DNA of 16,347 bases from JAJPJX01 sp964568355 (GTDB taxonomy: Bacteria > Acidobacteriota > Terriglobia > Bryobacterales > Bryobacteraceae), in contig CAZMRK010000472.1 of the NCBI GenBank assembly GCA_964568355.1, positions 1-16,347 of the forward strand. Reading direction: 5' to 3'. The translations under genes were made by a program, and so were the position numbers. This document shows positions 7,622 to 14,921 of this stretch, in pieces. The notes beneath the pieces are model-generated. The model did not search any database, was not told the DNA's origin, and saw only the letters and a program-made list of their open reading frames with translations. Position 1 is the stretch's first letter. Each line of letters opens with the position of its first letter.

Positions 7622-9179
7622 GCGAACTTTTCTACAGACTGCGGCCATCGCGCCGCTCGACGGCAGGAGTGCCCAGCCGGATTCGTTGACGTGTGACATT
7701 TTCGTTTATGGTTCCACCCCTGGTGGAATCGCCGCAGCCGTGGAGGCGGCACGCCGCGGAGCGAAGGTGGTGCTCGCTTGCCCCAAAAAGCATCCCGGCG
7801 GGATGGCTGCCAGCGGCCTCTCCACCACCGACGCCGTCCGTCCCCAACTCTTTGGCGGATTTGTTGTGGAATTTATCTCCAAAGTCCGCCAGGCTTACGT
7901 AAAGCTGCTCGGGGAGAACAGTGCTGAATTTCGCCTCATCCATAATGGCTGGTTCTATGAGCCATCCATTGCCGAGGAGGTATTCCTTCGCATCCTGGAG
8001 GGGGAGCAGGAACGCCTGCGCTGGCTGCCCGGCCACTGGCTTACCGGTGCTCGTGTAAGCGACCGCCTGGTGCGCTCGGTGGAACTCGAAAACTCCGCCG
8101 GCAAGCGCTTTCTCCTCACGGCAAAGACCTACATCGATGGCACTTACGAAGGCGATCTGGCCGGCGCCGCGAAAATTCCCTACCGCGTCGGCCGGGAAGC
8201 TAAAGAAGAACATGGCGAACCGTTCGCGGGCATTCACTACATGAACTGGCGGACGGGCAAGCAGATCATCACGCCGGATACCGGGGAAGCGTCCATCGCC
8301 ATCCAGGCGTTCTGCGCCCGCTCGATTTTCACGGACGACCCGAAGGCGCGGATACCGATCGAGAAGCCAGCCACCTACGAACAGCACCTGGAGGATTACC
8401 TACCGCTATTGCAGGATTTCGCCACAGGCCGCGTGCGTTCGTGGAGTCCCGGCACCTTGCTGCCTCGTAGAAAATTTCAACAGAACGGGAACATCGAAGG
8501 ATTGACCAGCCTGAACTGTCCAGGCGTAAGCTGGTCATGGCCGGAGGCCAGCCGCCACCACCGGGAGCGGCTGGAACGGTTCCACGTCGACCACGCTGCC
8601 GGGCTGATGTATTTCCTCCAAAACGACCCGCATGTCCCGGATCAGATCCGCGAGCGGCTCCGGCCGCTCGGGCTCCACCGCGACGAATTCGCCGACAACG
8701 GATACTGGCCATGGCAGATCTATGTCCGCCAGGGCAGACGCATCGAAGGGCGCGCTATCATCACTCAGCACCACTTCACGGTGGACCCGAAGACCGGCCG
8801 CACTCCCAAAGTGGCTCAACCCATCGCCATCGGCGAGCACTCTTTCGACGTCCATCCCTGCCACGATCGCCGCTATGCGGTGGATGGGTTTATGGAGGGC
8901 GTGCTGTGGTACCCGAAGAAGGCGTTTGGCCCGGCACAGCCCGGCCAGATCCCCTACGGCGCCATGCTGCCGAAGACTGTGGATAACCTGCTTGCTCCGG
9001 TGCCGCTGTCCTCTACGCATATCGCTATGTCGGTGCTGCGCATGGAGCCGGTCTGGATGACGACCGGCCAGATCGCCGGCCTGGCAGCGGCGGAAGCTCT
9101 GACAAAGCGGCTGGAGGTCGCAAACCTCGATCCCGTCCCTCTGCCGCGGATGCTCCAGATTCAAGTGGATCCTTACTAA
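7614..9179 (+). CDS. Exported FAD-dependent oxidoreductase (FAD_oxidored type), 521 aa
   Basis: Flavoprotein with an N-terminal Rossmann fold. CDIFVYGSTPGGIAAAVEAA (residues 27-46) has the dinucleotide-binding GxTPGG at 33-38, followed by GGMAASGL (62-69) and the family signature IDGTYEGDLAGAA (174-186) with GRE nearby. The C-terminal VPLSSTHIAMSVLRMEPVWM and TGQIAGLAAAEAL complete the FAD site. These fit the FAD_oxidored family (PF12831), which also includes proteins annotated as xanthan-lyase-like. The N-terminus MDRRTFLQTAAIAP looks like a short Tat signal (RRTFL), implying folded, cofactor-loaded export. At the end of the second beta strand (KVVLACP) Ala/Cys occupies the place where many such folds have Glu/Asp for the ribose. 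The ATG overlaps the regulator stop by 8 nt in another frame and lacks a clear Shine-Dalgarno, so coupled translation is likely. An upstream in-frame TTG at 7599 is less likely. Substrate unknown. Confidence 0.85.
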   Translation: MDRRTFLQTAAIAPLDGRSAQPDSLTCDIFVYGSTPGGIAAAVEAARRGAKVVLACPKKHPGGMAASGLSTTDAVRPQLFGGFVVEFISKVRQAYVKLLGENSAEFRLIHNGWFYEPSIAEEVFLRILEGEQERLRWLPGHWLTGARVSDRLVRSVELENSAGKRFLLTAKTYIDGTYEGDLAGAAKIPYRVGREAKEEHGEPFAGIHYMNWRTGKQIITPDTGEASIAIQAFCARSIFTDDPKARIPIEKPATYEQHLEDYLPLLQDFATGRVRSWSPGTLLPRRKFQQNGNIEGLTSLNCPGVSWSWPEASRHHRERLERFHVDHAAGLMYFLQNDPHVPDQIRERLRPLGLHRDEFADNGYWPWQIYVRQGRRIEGRAIITQHHFTVDPKTGRTPKVAQPIAIGEHSFDVHPCHDRRYAVDGFMEGVLWYPKKAFGPAQPGQIPYGAMLPKTVDNLLAPVPLSSTHIAMSVLRMEPVWMTTGQIAGLAAAEALTKRLEVANLDPVPLPRMLQIQVDPY

Positions 9180-9183
9180 CTGA

Positions 9184-9218
9184 ACATTTGGTATTAACCG
9201 GTAGATTTAGCTAAATGT
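9184..9218. repeat. Nested inverted repeats upstream of receptor 2
   Basis: ACATTT (9184-9189) and AAATGT (9213-9218) form an outer inverted repeat. The perfect 12-bp palindrome ATTTAGCTAAAT (9205-9216) lies beside operator copy 2, which sits between the outer arms. The arms are AT-rich and there is no T-run, so this is not a typical intrinsic terminator for the oxidoreductase gene. A second regulator site is more plausible. Confidence 0.4.
9189..9203 (+). promoter_or_regulatory. Candidate GntR-type operator, copy 2 (upstream of receptor 2)
   Basis: TGGTATTAACCGGTA differs from copy 1 (6439-6425, minus strand) at one position and has the same orientation relative to its receptor gene. Its end is 69 bp upstream of the receptor ATG, whereas copy 1 is 40 bp upstream. 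The six bases that would be its equivalent -35 are TGAACA (9181-9186, 4 of 6), but the matching -10 is poor. Here the site may therefore act upstream of the real promoter rather than in its spacer. Confidence 0.6.
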
Positions 9219-9244
9219 AACAAATCCCCGAACACCGGCAGGTA

Positions 9245-9268
9245 TATACTTGGCGCTAATTTTGGAGG
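9245..9268 (+). promoter_or_regulatory. -10 element and ribosome binding site of receptor 2
   Basis: TATACT (9245-9250, 5 of 6 to consensus) is the best -10 before receptor 2, but no convincing -35 lies 16-18 bp upstream, suggesting a weak or activator-dependent promoter. GGAGG (9264-9268) lies 4 nt before the ATG at 9273 and firmly supports that start. The implied leader is only about 15-17 nt. Confidence 0.5.
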
Positions 9269-9272
9269 ATAC

Positions 9273-12200
9273 ATGGCCAGGTACATGCTTGTCTGTGCGA
9301 CCTTGCTGGCGACAATCCCCTGCAGCTTGAGAGCACAAGCTGTCAGTGGAACCATTCTCGGCTCTGTCCAGGACGTCAGCGGTGCTTCGATCCCGGGCGC
9401 AACCGTCAGCATCGTGAACGCGGAAACGGGCCTTGCCCGCACGGTTCTCAGCAACTCCGCCGGCGAGTACATGGTCCCCTCCCTTCCGCCGGGAATGTAT
9501 GAGGTCTCGGCCGAGATGAAGGGATTCAAACGGGTCTCGCTTTCCGGAATTCGCCTCAACGTGGATCAAAAGCTGCGCGCCGATTTGAAGCTTGAAGTGG
9601 GGGCGCTCACGGAATCGATCCAGGTGCAGGCGGCCATTCCCCTGGTGCAGTCGGACAGCTCGGAACTGGGCGCTACGATCAACGAGTCGCAGATCAAGGA
9701 ACTGCCGCTCAACGGACGGAATTTCGTGCAGTTGACGCGGCTGATCCCCGGCGTCACTCGCGGCGTTCCCGGCTCCAACAACGACGGAGCCAGCAACGAA
9801 GGGTGGCGCATGTCGTCCACAATCGCCGCCAACGGGATGCGTACACGCGACAACAATTTCCTGCTGGACGGCATCGACAACAACGAACTGAACCTGAATA
9901 CGGTCATCATCTTCCCGAGCGTCGACGCGATCGAGGAGTTCAAGGTCCAGACGAGCACCTATTCGGCCGAGTTTGGCCGCGCCAACGGCGGCGTAGTCAA
10001 TATCCAGATCAAGTCCGGCACCAACCAGTTTCACGGCAGCGCCTTCGAGTTTCTGCGCAACGACAGACTGGACGCCAATGACCTGTTCAACAACAAATTC
10101 GGGCGAGCGAAGCCGGCTTTTCGCCAGAACCAGTTCGGGGCCACGCTGGGCGGCCCCATCCGCCGCGACCGGACGTTCTTTTTCATGGACTATCAGGGAT
10201 GGCGCGTGCGCAATGCCCAGACCTATCTTTCGAATGTACCGACGAACCTGATGCGCGATGGAGATTTTTCGGAGCTCAGCCGCACTATTTATGATCCGCT
10301 CTCGCAGAGCCCATTCCCGGGCAATCGCATCCCTGCTGCGCGCGTCGATCCGGTGGCGCGGGCCATCCTCGATCAGCTTTATCCCGCTCCCAACGTCCCC
10401 GGGCAGCGGTCCTCGACCGGCCAGACCATCAACAATTTCCTCTACAATCCGGTGCTGCAGCGCCAGGACGATCAATTTGACGTCAAGGTGAACCAGCGCA
10501 TCAGCGACAACAACCAGTTCTTCGCGCGCTACAGTTTCGAGCGCTCGGAGCAGTTTTTGCCTGCTTCCCTGCCCCATGGCGACGCCGGAGCGACTACCGG
10601 CAACGGCAACGGGCTGATCCGCACCCAGAGCCTGGCCCTGAACGACACGCACACCATTAGTCCGCGATGGCTGAACGAATTCCGCTTTGGCCTCAACCGC
10701 TGGGGCCTGGTGTTCTCTCCCATCGATTTCGGCGCCAACCTGGCCGACAAAGTGGGCCTGCCCGGAGTGAATATCAGCGACACCACCTCGGCGATGTCGC
10801 AGATCGTTTTCAGCCCCGCCGACGTGCGTGGTCTCGGCTCGGGAGGCAATGCCCCCGAGCTGAATTACTTCACCACCTTTCAATGGCTGGATAACATGAC
10901 CTGGACGCGCGGCAAGAACAGCCTGAAGTTCGGGGTGAACATCATCCGCCGGCGCAAGAACAAGATCAACCCGGACAACTCGGTCGGCAATTTCAGCTTC
11001 GGCTCGCAACTGACTTCCAACTGTGGAGGGATCGGCTCCGGCTGCACCATCAACCCCAACACGGGATTCTCGGTGGCGAGCTTTGTTCTGGGATATCCGA
11101 CCAGCGTGAGCCGCGCCCTGCTGCTGGGCATTGCCGGGGAGCGCAAGTGGGAGTACGGGGCGTATGTCCAGGACGACTACCGGGTGACCAGACGTCTCAC
11201 TTTGAACCTGGGGCTGCGCTATGAGTATTTCTCGCCGCCGGTGGAGGTGGCGGACCGCCAGTCCAACTTCGACCCGAGCACCGGAAGGTTTGTCGGCGCT
11301 TCCGATGACGCCGTGATCGCCGGAAACAACGTCGGGCGGGGTCTGATGTATCCCTACAGGCGCGACTGGGCTCCGCGCGTGGGCCTGGCCTACGATGTTT
11401 TCGGCACAGGCCGAACGGTATTGCGGGCCGGATACGGCATTTCCTGGGACAACCCGTTTACCGGCGGGTCGGGGAGCAAGACCAAGAACCCGCCGTTCCT
11501 GCTTTCTACCGCGCTCACGACGACGCTGCAACCGACACTGCGGCTCAGCAACGGCCTGCCGCCACCTCCGCCGGTCAACTTCGATGCACCGCCGCAAGGC
11601 TCCGCGCGGTCGCTGTTCGATATACACGACGCCGATGGCTACGCGCAGCAGTGGAACGTGAACGTACAGCAGCAACTCGGCCGCGACTTCATGGTGGAGG
11701 CGGCCTACGTCGGCACGCGCGGAACGCACCTGATGATGAAGCAGGACATCAACCAGGCTCCGGCGGTCGTGGGAGTTACGAACTCGGATGTCAACCGGCC
11801 TTACATCGCCATATCCCCGCTGCTGCGCGGCTTATCGGAGGTGCAAAGCCGCGGCTGGTCGGTTTACCATTCCCTGCAAGCGAAAGTCACCAAGCGATTC
11901 GCCCGCAGCTTCATGATGCTGAGCTCCTACACCTATGGCAAGGTGATCGACATTTCTTCCGACGCCGAGAGCGGTACGCTCAATGCCTGGAACTTCAACC
12001 AGGATCGCGGTCCTGCCACTTTCGATATCCGGCACGTCTGGAGCACCAGCGGTATCTATGAACTCCCGTTCGGCAAAGGCCGCCGCTACGGGGCCAGCCT
12101 GGGATCCGTGGGCAATGCCCTCCTCGGCGGCTGGCAGATTGACGGCATCATCACCGTGCAATCGGGCTTGCCGTTTACGGTGACCCAACAGCAGGGGTTG

Positions 12201-12572
12201 CTTTCCAACGGCACAGGCAACCGGCCCAACCGGATCGCCTCCGGGACGCTGGCCAACCCGACGCCCGATCACTGGTTCGACCTGACGGCTTTTCAAGCCA
12301 CGTCGGATAACACGGGAACGTGGGGGAACTCCGGCCGGGGTATCCTGCGCGCGCCGGGCCTGGTGCAGGCCGATCTCTCGCTGGTCAAGAACACGCGCTT
12401 TCGCGAACACTTCGAGCACCAGCTAAAAATCGAAATGTTCAACGCGTTCAATCATCCGCAATTCGCGTCGCCCGCAGCCAGTATTGGCACAGCCAGCGCC
12501 GGTGTCATTTCCAGCCTGCTTTACGGCACACCGATGCGCCAGATCCAACTGGCCATGAAATTCAGTTTTTGA
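9273..12572 (+). CDS. Oar-like TonB-dependent outer-membrane receptor (receptor 2), 1099 aa
   Basis: Second large outer-membrane receptor of the same family. Residues 1-22 are a signal peptide ending LRAQA. Residues about 24-105 are the carboxypeptidase-regulatory-like domain (SGTILGSVQDVSGASIPGAT, PPGMYEVSAEMKGFKRV). The plug region contains ELPLNGRNFVQLTRLIPGV, NGMRTRDNNFLLDGIDNNE and VDAIEEFKVQTSTYSAEFGR. The barrel begins after TLGGPIRRDRTFFFMDYQGW and ends in IQLAMKFSF with a C-terminal Phe. A C584-x6-C591 pair may close a loop. It differs widely from receptor 1 in sequence, so it is unlikely to be a recent duplicate and may bind another ligand. It follows the oxidoreductase by 93 bp and has its own operator copy, -10 and ribosome site, so it may be expressed alone or by read-through from the regulator operon. 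Confidence 0.95.
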   Translation: MARYMLVCATLLATIPCSLRAQAVSGTILGSVQDVSGASIPGATVSIVNAETGLARTVLSNSAGEYMVPSLPPGMYEVSAEMKGFKRVSLSGIRLNVDQKLRADLKLEVGALTESIQVQAAIPLVQSDSSELGATINESQIKELPLNGRNFVQLTRLIPGVTRGVPGSNNDGASNEGWRMSSTIAANGMRTRDNNFLLDGIDNNELNLNTVIIFPSVDAIEEFKVQTSTYSAEFGRANGGVVNIQIKSGTNQFHGSAFEFLRNDRLDANDLFNNKFGRAKPAFRQNQFGATLGGPIRRDRTFFFMDYQGWRVRNAQTYLSNVPTNLMRDGDFSELSRTIYDPLSQSPFPGNRIPAARVDPVARAILDQLYPAPNVPGQRSSTGQTINNFLYNPVLQRQDDQFDVKVNQRISDNNQFFARYSFERSEQFLPASLPHGDAGATTGNGNGLIRTQSLALNDTHTISPRWLNEFRFGLNRWGLVFSPIDFGANLADKVGLPGVNISDTTSAMSQIVFSPADVRGLGSGGNAPELNYFTTFQWLDNMTWTRGKNSLKFGVNIIRRRKNKINPDNSVGNFSFGSQLTSNCGGIGSGCTINPNTGFSVASFVLGYPTSVSRALLLGIAGERKWEYGAYVQDDYRVTRRLTLNLGLRYEYFSPPVEVADRQSNFDPSTGRFVGASDDAVIAGNNVGRGLMYPYRRDWAPRVGLAYDVFGTGRTVLRAGYGISWDNPFTGGSGSKTKNPPFLLSTALTTTLQPTLRLSNGLPPPPPVNFDAPPQGSARSLFDIHDADGYAQQWNVNVQQQLGRDFMVEAAYVGTRGTHLMMKQDINQAPAVVGVTNSDVNRPYIAISPLLRGLSEVQSRGWSVYHSLQAKVTKRFARSFMMLSSYTYGKVIDISSDAESGTLNAWNFNQDRGPATFDIRHVWSTSGIYELPFGKGRRYGASLGSVGNALLGGWQIDGIITVQSGLPFTVTQQQGLLSNGTGNRPNRIASGTLANPTPDHWFDLTAFQATSDNTGTWGNSGRGILRAPGLVQADLSLVKNTRFREHFEHQLKIEMFNAFNHPQFASPAASIGTASAGVISSLLYGTPMRQIQLAMKFSF

Positions 12573-12590
12573 CGCGCCCAGGCTACCAGC
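12573..12590. other. 18-bp gap between convergent genes, no terminator seen
   Basis: The stop of receptor 2 (ends 12572) and the stop of the DUF1592 gene (ends 12591) face each other across 18 bp. There is no room for a hairpin with a T-run on either strand. Termination must occur inside the opposing gene or be factor-dependent, so transcripts probably overlap at their 3' ends. Confidence 0.6.
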
Positions 12591-14918
12591 TCACTTTTTG
12601 GCGTTCGACAGGTCTTTGACCAGGTTGTTGTGGCTGGCTGCGTCCTGTTTCCGGGCATTCAGGCTGGAGATGTCGAGGGTGCGCTTCGTCAGAACCGGCT
12701 CCGTCCGCACCGCGCCGCCCTGGGTGTTCCGGAAGGGGATGCTGAGCACGATCTGGTGGATCAGCGTGCGCGCCCGGTAGCCATCCTGTTCCAGGTTCCC
12801 GACGATACGCTGCACGGTGCAGTCGTCGCCATCCTGTAAGCTTCGACCCAGCGCATAGCCGAGCATGCGGGCAGTGAGATTCCGGACGAACTGGCTTTTG
12901 TCCTCCAGCAGCGCGGCCCGCAGCTCCTGGGGACCGCGGAACTTCGCACCGGAAGGGAGCTCACCGGAGGCATCGACCGGCGCCCCATTCTCCTCTTTGT
13001 CACGCCAGCGGCCCATCCAGTCGAAATTCTCGAGGCCGAAGCCGATAGGGTCCATCAGGCGATGGCAGGACGCGCAGGCCGGATTGGCGCGGTGCGCAGC
13101 CAGCTTCTGGCGCATCGTCATCTTCTGCGCCACCGCGTCGTTCTTCAGCTCGGGCACGTTCGGAGGAGGCGGCGGGACGGGCGTTCCCAACAGAGTATCG
13201 AGCACCCAAGCGCCACGGAGCACCGGGCTGGTCTCCTTGTAGCGCGAGGTCATGGCGAGCACGCCGCCGAGCCCCAGAAGGCCGGCGCGGCGGTCATCCG
13301 GCCATTTGACGAGCGTGAACCGGGTATTACTCAAGCCTTTCACCTGATCTTCGAGCTCGTAGAATTTTGCCAGGCGTTCCGTCAGGTAGGTATAGTCGCC
13401 ATTCAGCAACTCGAGTAGACTGCGGTTCTCACCGATCAGGCGATCCATCAGCAGGACAGGCTGCGCGCGAAGGTCGGCGGCGGTCTGGGGCGTATAATAC
13501 GACTGCAGCTCGGTCAGGAGCGGCACCACGCGTCCACCGATATCCTGAGTACCGAGCCACTGCCCGATGAAACTGTTCAGGAACTCGCGCGACCGGGAGT
13601 CATCGAGCATGCGGTCCACCTGGGCCACAAGCACTTTCGGGTCTTCGAGGCGCCCTGCTTCGGCCAGGCGGAGGAGCTGGTCGTCAGGCGCCGTAGCCCA
13701 CAGGAAATAGGAGAGGCGCGTGGCGAGCTCGTATGACGATATGGGGGCAATGCCCGGCTCCGGGTGCTTTTGTTCGATGCGAAACAGGAAATCAGGCCAG
13801 ACCAGCACGGCGCGCAGCGTCAGTTTCACGCATTCCTCGTAGGGATCGCCGCGTTCGGCGGCGCGGTCGTAGAGGGCGAGAAAGCGATCGATCTCGGCCG
13901 GTTCGACGGGCCGGCGAAAGGCCTTGGGCAGGAACGCAGCCAGGAGTTGGCGGGCGGCTTTGCGCGGCTGACCCGGCTGTTCACCCGGTTGCAGACCGAA
14001 CAAACGGTAGTGCGAAGCGCGCAGCTCCGGCGTGGGCGGGTCAGCCTTCTGCGTGATGGTCAGCTTCGCCAGTTTCAGCCCATCGCCGGCGGCTGCCGGA
14101 ACAACGGTCAGGACGTGGGTTCCACGGCCCAGGTTTATCTGAAGCCTAGCGATGGCGGGTCCCGGTACCGGCTTTGCATGATTGATGCGCCGGCGCACAT
14201 TGTTCAGGCCGCCCACATCCGCGCCGTCGACTTTCAGAACGAGCCGGACGGCGTCCTCAACCGGAGATTCGTATGCGACCACGACGTCGTAGGCGCTATC
14301 CACATAGATGGGAAGGGAGACCGGCGCGGAGAGATCGAAAACCGCATTGAGCGGCGGGGTGACTATCGTCCGGTCGAGGATCTGCTGGGCGGCCTCCATA
14401 TACCGCTCCATCAGAAGCGGAGGGATATAAAGCGTTTCCCCGTTGGTGTCAAAACCGGCGCCGCCGGTTCCGTCAGCCGGCAGAATCGCCGTGACTTCAT
14501 AATCGATCCCGAACAGATCGCGAATGGTGTTGTGATACTCGCGCCGATTGAGGCGGCGGGTGATCGCAGGCCCGGCATAATCACCCACCGTACACGCCGT
14601 AGCGCGGAGACGGCCATCGATCCAGGATGCGATGCGAATGCGGTCCGCCTCGGCGAGCTTCGAATCCCGGGGAGGCATGGTGCGGTTGCGAAGCTGCGCG
14701 GAAACGCGGTGCCACAGCCCGCGGTTCTGATCCAGGCCGGCGATGGTTTCGGCCTTCAGAAAAGGCGCTGGGCCCTTTGGGGCTGCCGGGTTATGACAGG
14801 CTCCGCAGTTCTGCGCCAGCACGGGCCGGATGGTTGTGGTGAATTCCCGCGCCGGATCGGATTGAGCAAAGGTCCAGGGAGAGGCGGCGAAAGCCAGGAT
14901 TGCGATACGCCTCCGCAT
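12591..14918 (-). CDS. DUF1587/DUF1595/DUF1592/DUF1588/DUF1585 multidomain protein with planctomycete-type cytochrome motifs, 775 aa
   Basis: Exported multidomain protein of a set common in Planctomycetes, Verrucomicrobia and Acidobacteria. Residues 1-18 are a Sec signal peptide (cut after TFA). CGACH (38-42) with a later TMPP (Met81) resembles the PSCyt1 cytochrome c module. The DUF1587 signature RRLNRREYHNTIRDLFG is at 121-137, followed by a beta-rich, carbohydrate-module-like stretch at about 190-290. DUF1595 is at about 300-382, DUF1592 at about 392-520 (ELATRLSYFLWATAPDDQLL, FIGQWLG), DUF1588 at about 544-640 with a second haem-type motif CASCH (615-619), and DUF1585 at about 660-735. 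A short charged Asn/Lys tail ends the protein. Domain limits are by eye. Both CxxCH motifs could bind c-type haem; whether they do is unproven. The biochemical role is not established; electron transfer at the cell surface is a guess. The gene starts 3 nt after the DUF1552 stop, so it is the second gene of that operon. Confidence 0.93.
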   Translation of the reverse strand: MRRRIAILAFAASPWTFAQSDPAREFTTTIRPVLAQNCGACHNPAAPKGPAPFLKAETIAGLDQNRGLWHRVSAQLRNRTMPPRDSKLAEADRIRIASWIDGRLRATACTVGDYAGPAITRRLNRREYHNTIRDLFGIDYEVTAILPADGTGGAGFDTNGETLYIPPLLMERYMEAAQQILDRTIVTPPLNAVFDLSAPVSLPIYVDSAYDVVVAYESPVEDAVRLVLKVDGADVGGLNNVRRRINHAKPVPGPAIARLQINLGRGTHVLTVVPAAAGDGLKLAKLTITQKADPPTPELRASHYRLFGLQPGEQPGQPRKAARQLLAAFLPKAFRRPVEPAEIDRFLALYDRAAERGDPYEECVKLTLRAVLVWPDFLFRIEQKHPEPGIAPISSYELATRLSYFLWATAPDDQLLRLAEAGRLEDPKVLVAQVDRMLDDSRSREFLNSFIGQWLGTQDIGGRVVPLLTELQSYYTPQTAADLRAQPVLLMDRLIGENRSLLELLNGDYTYLTERLAKFYELEDQVKGLSNTRFTLVKWPDDRRAGLLGLGGVLAMTSRYKETSPVLRGAWVLDTLLGTPVPPPPPNVPELKNDAVAQKMTMRQKLAAHRANPACASCHRLMDPIGFGLENFDWMGRWRDKEENGAPVDASGELPSGAKFRGPQELRAALLEDKSQFVRNLTARMLGYALGRSLQDGDDCTVQRIVGNLEQDGYRARTLIHQIVLSIPFRNTQGGAVRTEPVLTKRTLDISSLNARKQDAASHNNLVKDLSNAKK

Positions 14919-14921
14919 GGA

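Noticed and set aside
9180..9230. Intrinsic terminator after the oxidoreductase gene
   Set aside because: The inverted repeats there are AT-rich and not followed by a T-run.
9236..9255. Third operator-like sequence (ACCGGCAGGTATATACTTGG)
   Set aside because: It resembles copy 1 only if gaps are allowed and lacks the intact GGT-N4-ACC core; too weak to call.
9207..11729. Open frame of 840 codons on the minus strand
   Set aside because: Antisense shadow of receptor 2. Its translation is Arg/Val/His-rich low-information sequence without domains, while the plus strand is a clear receptor.
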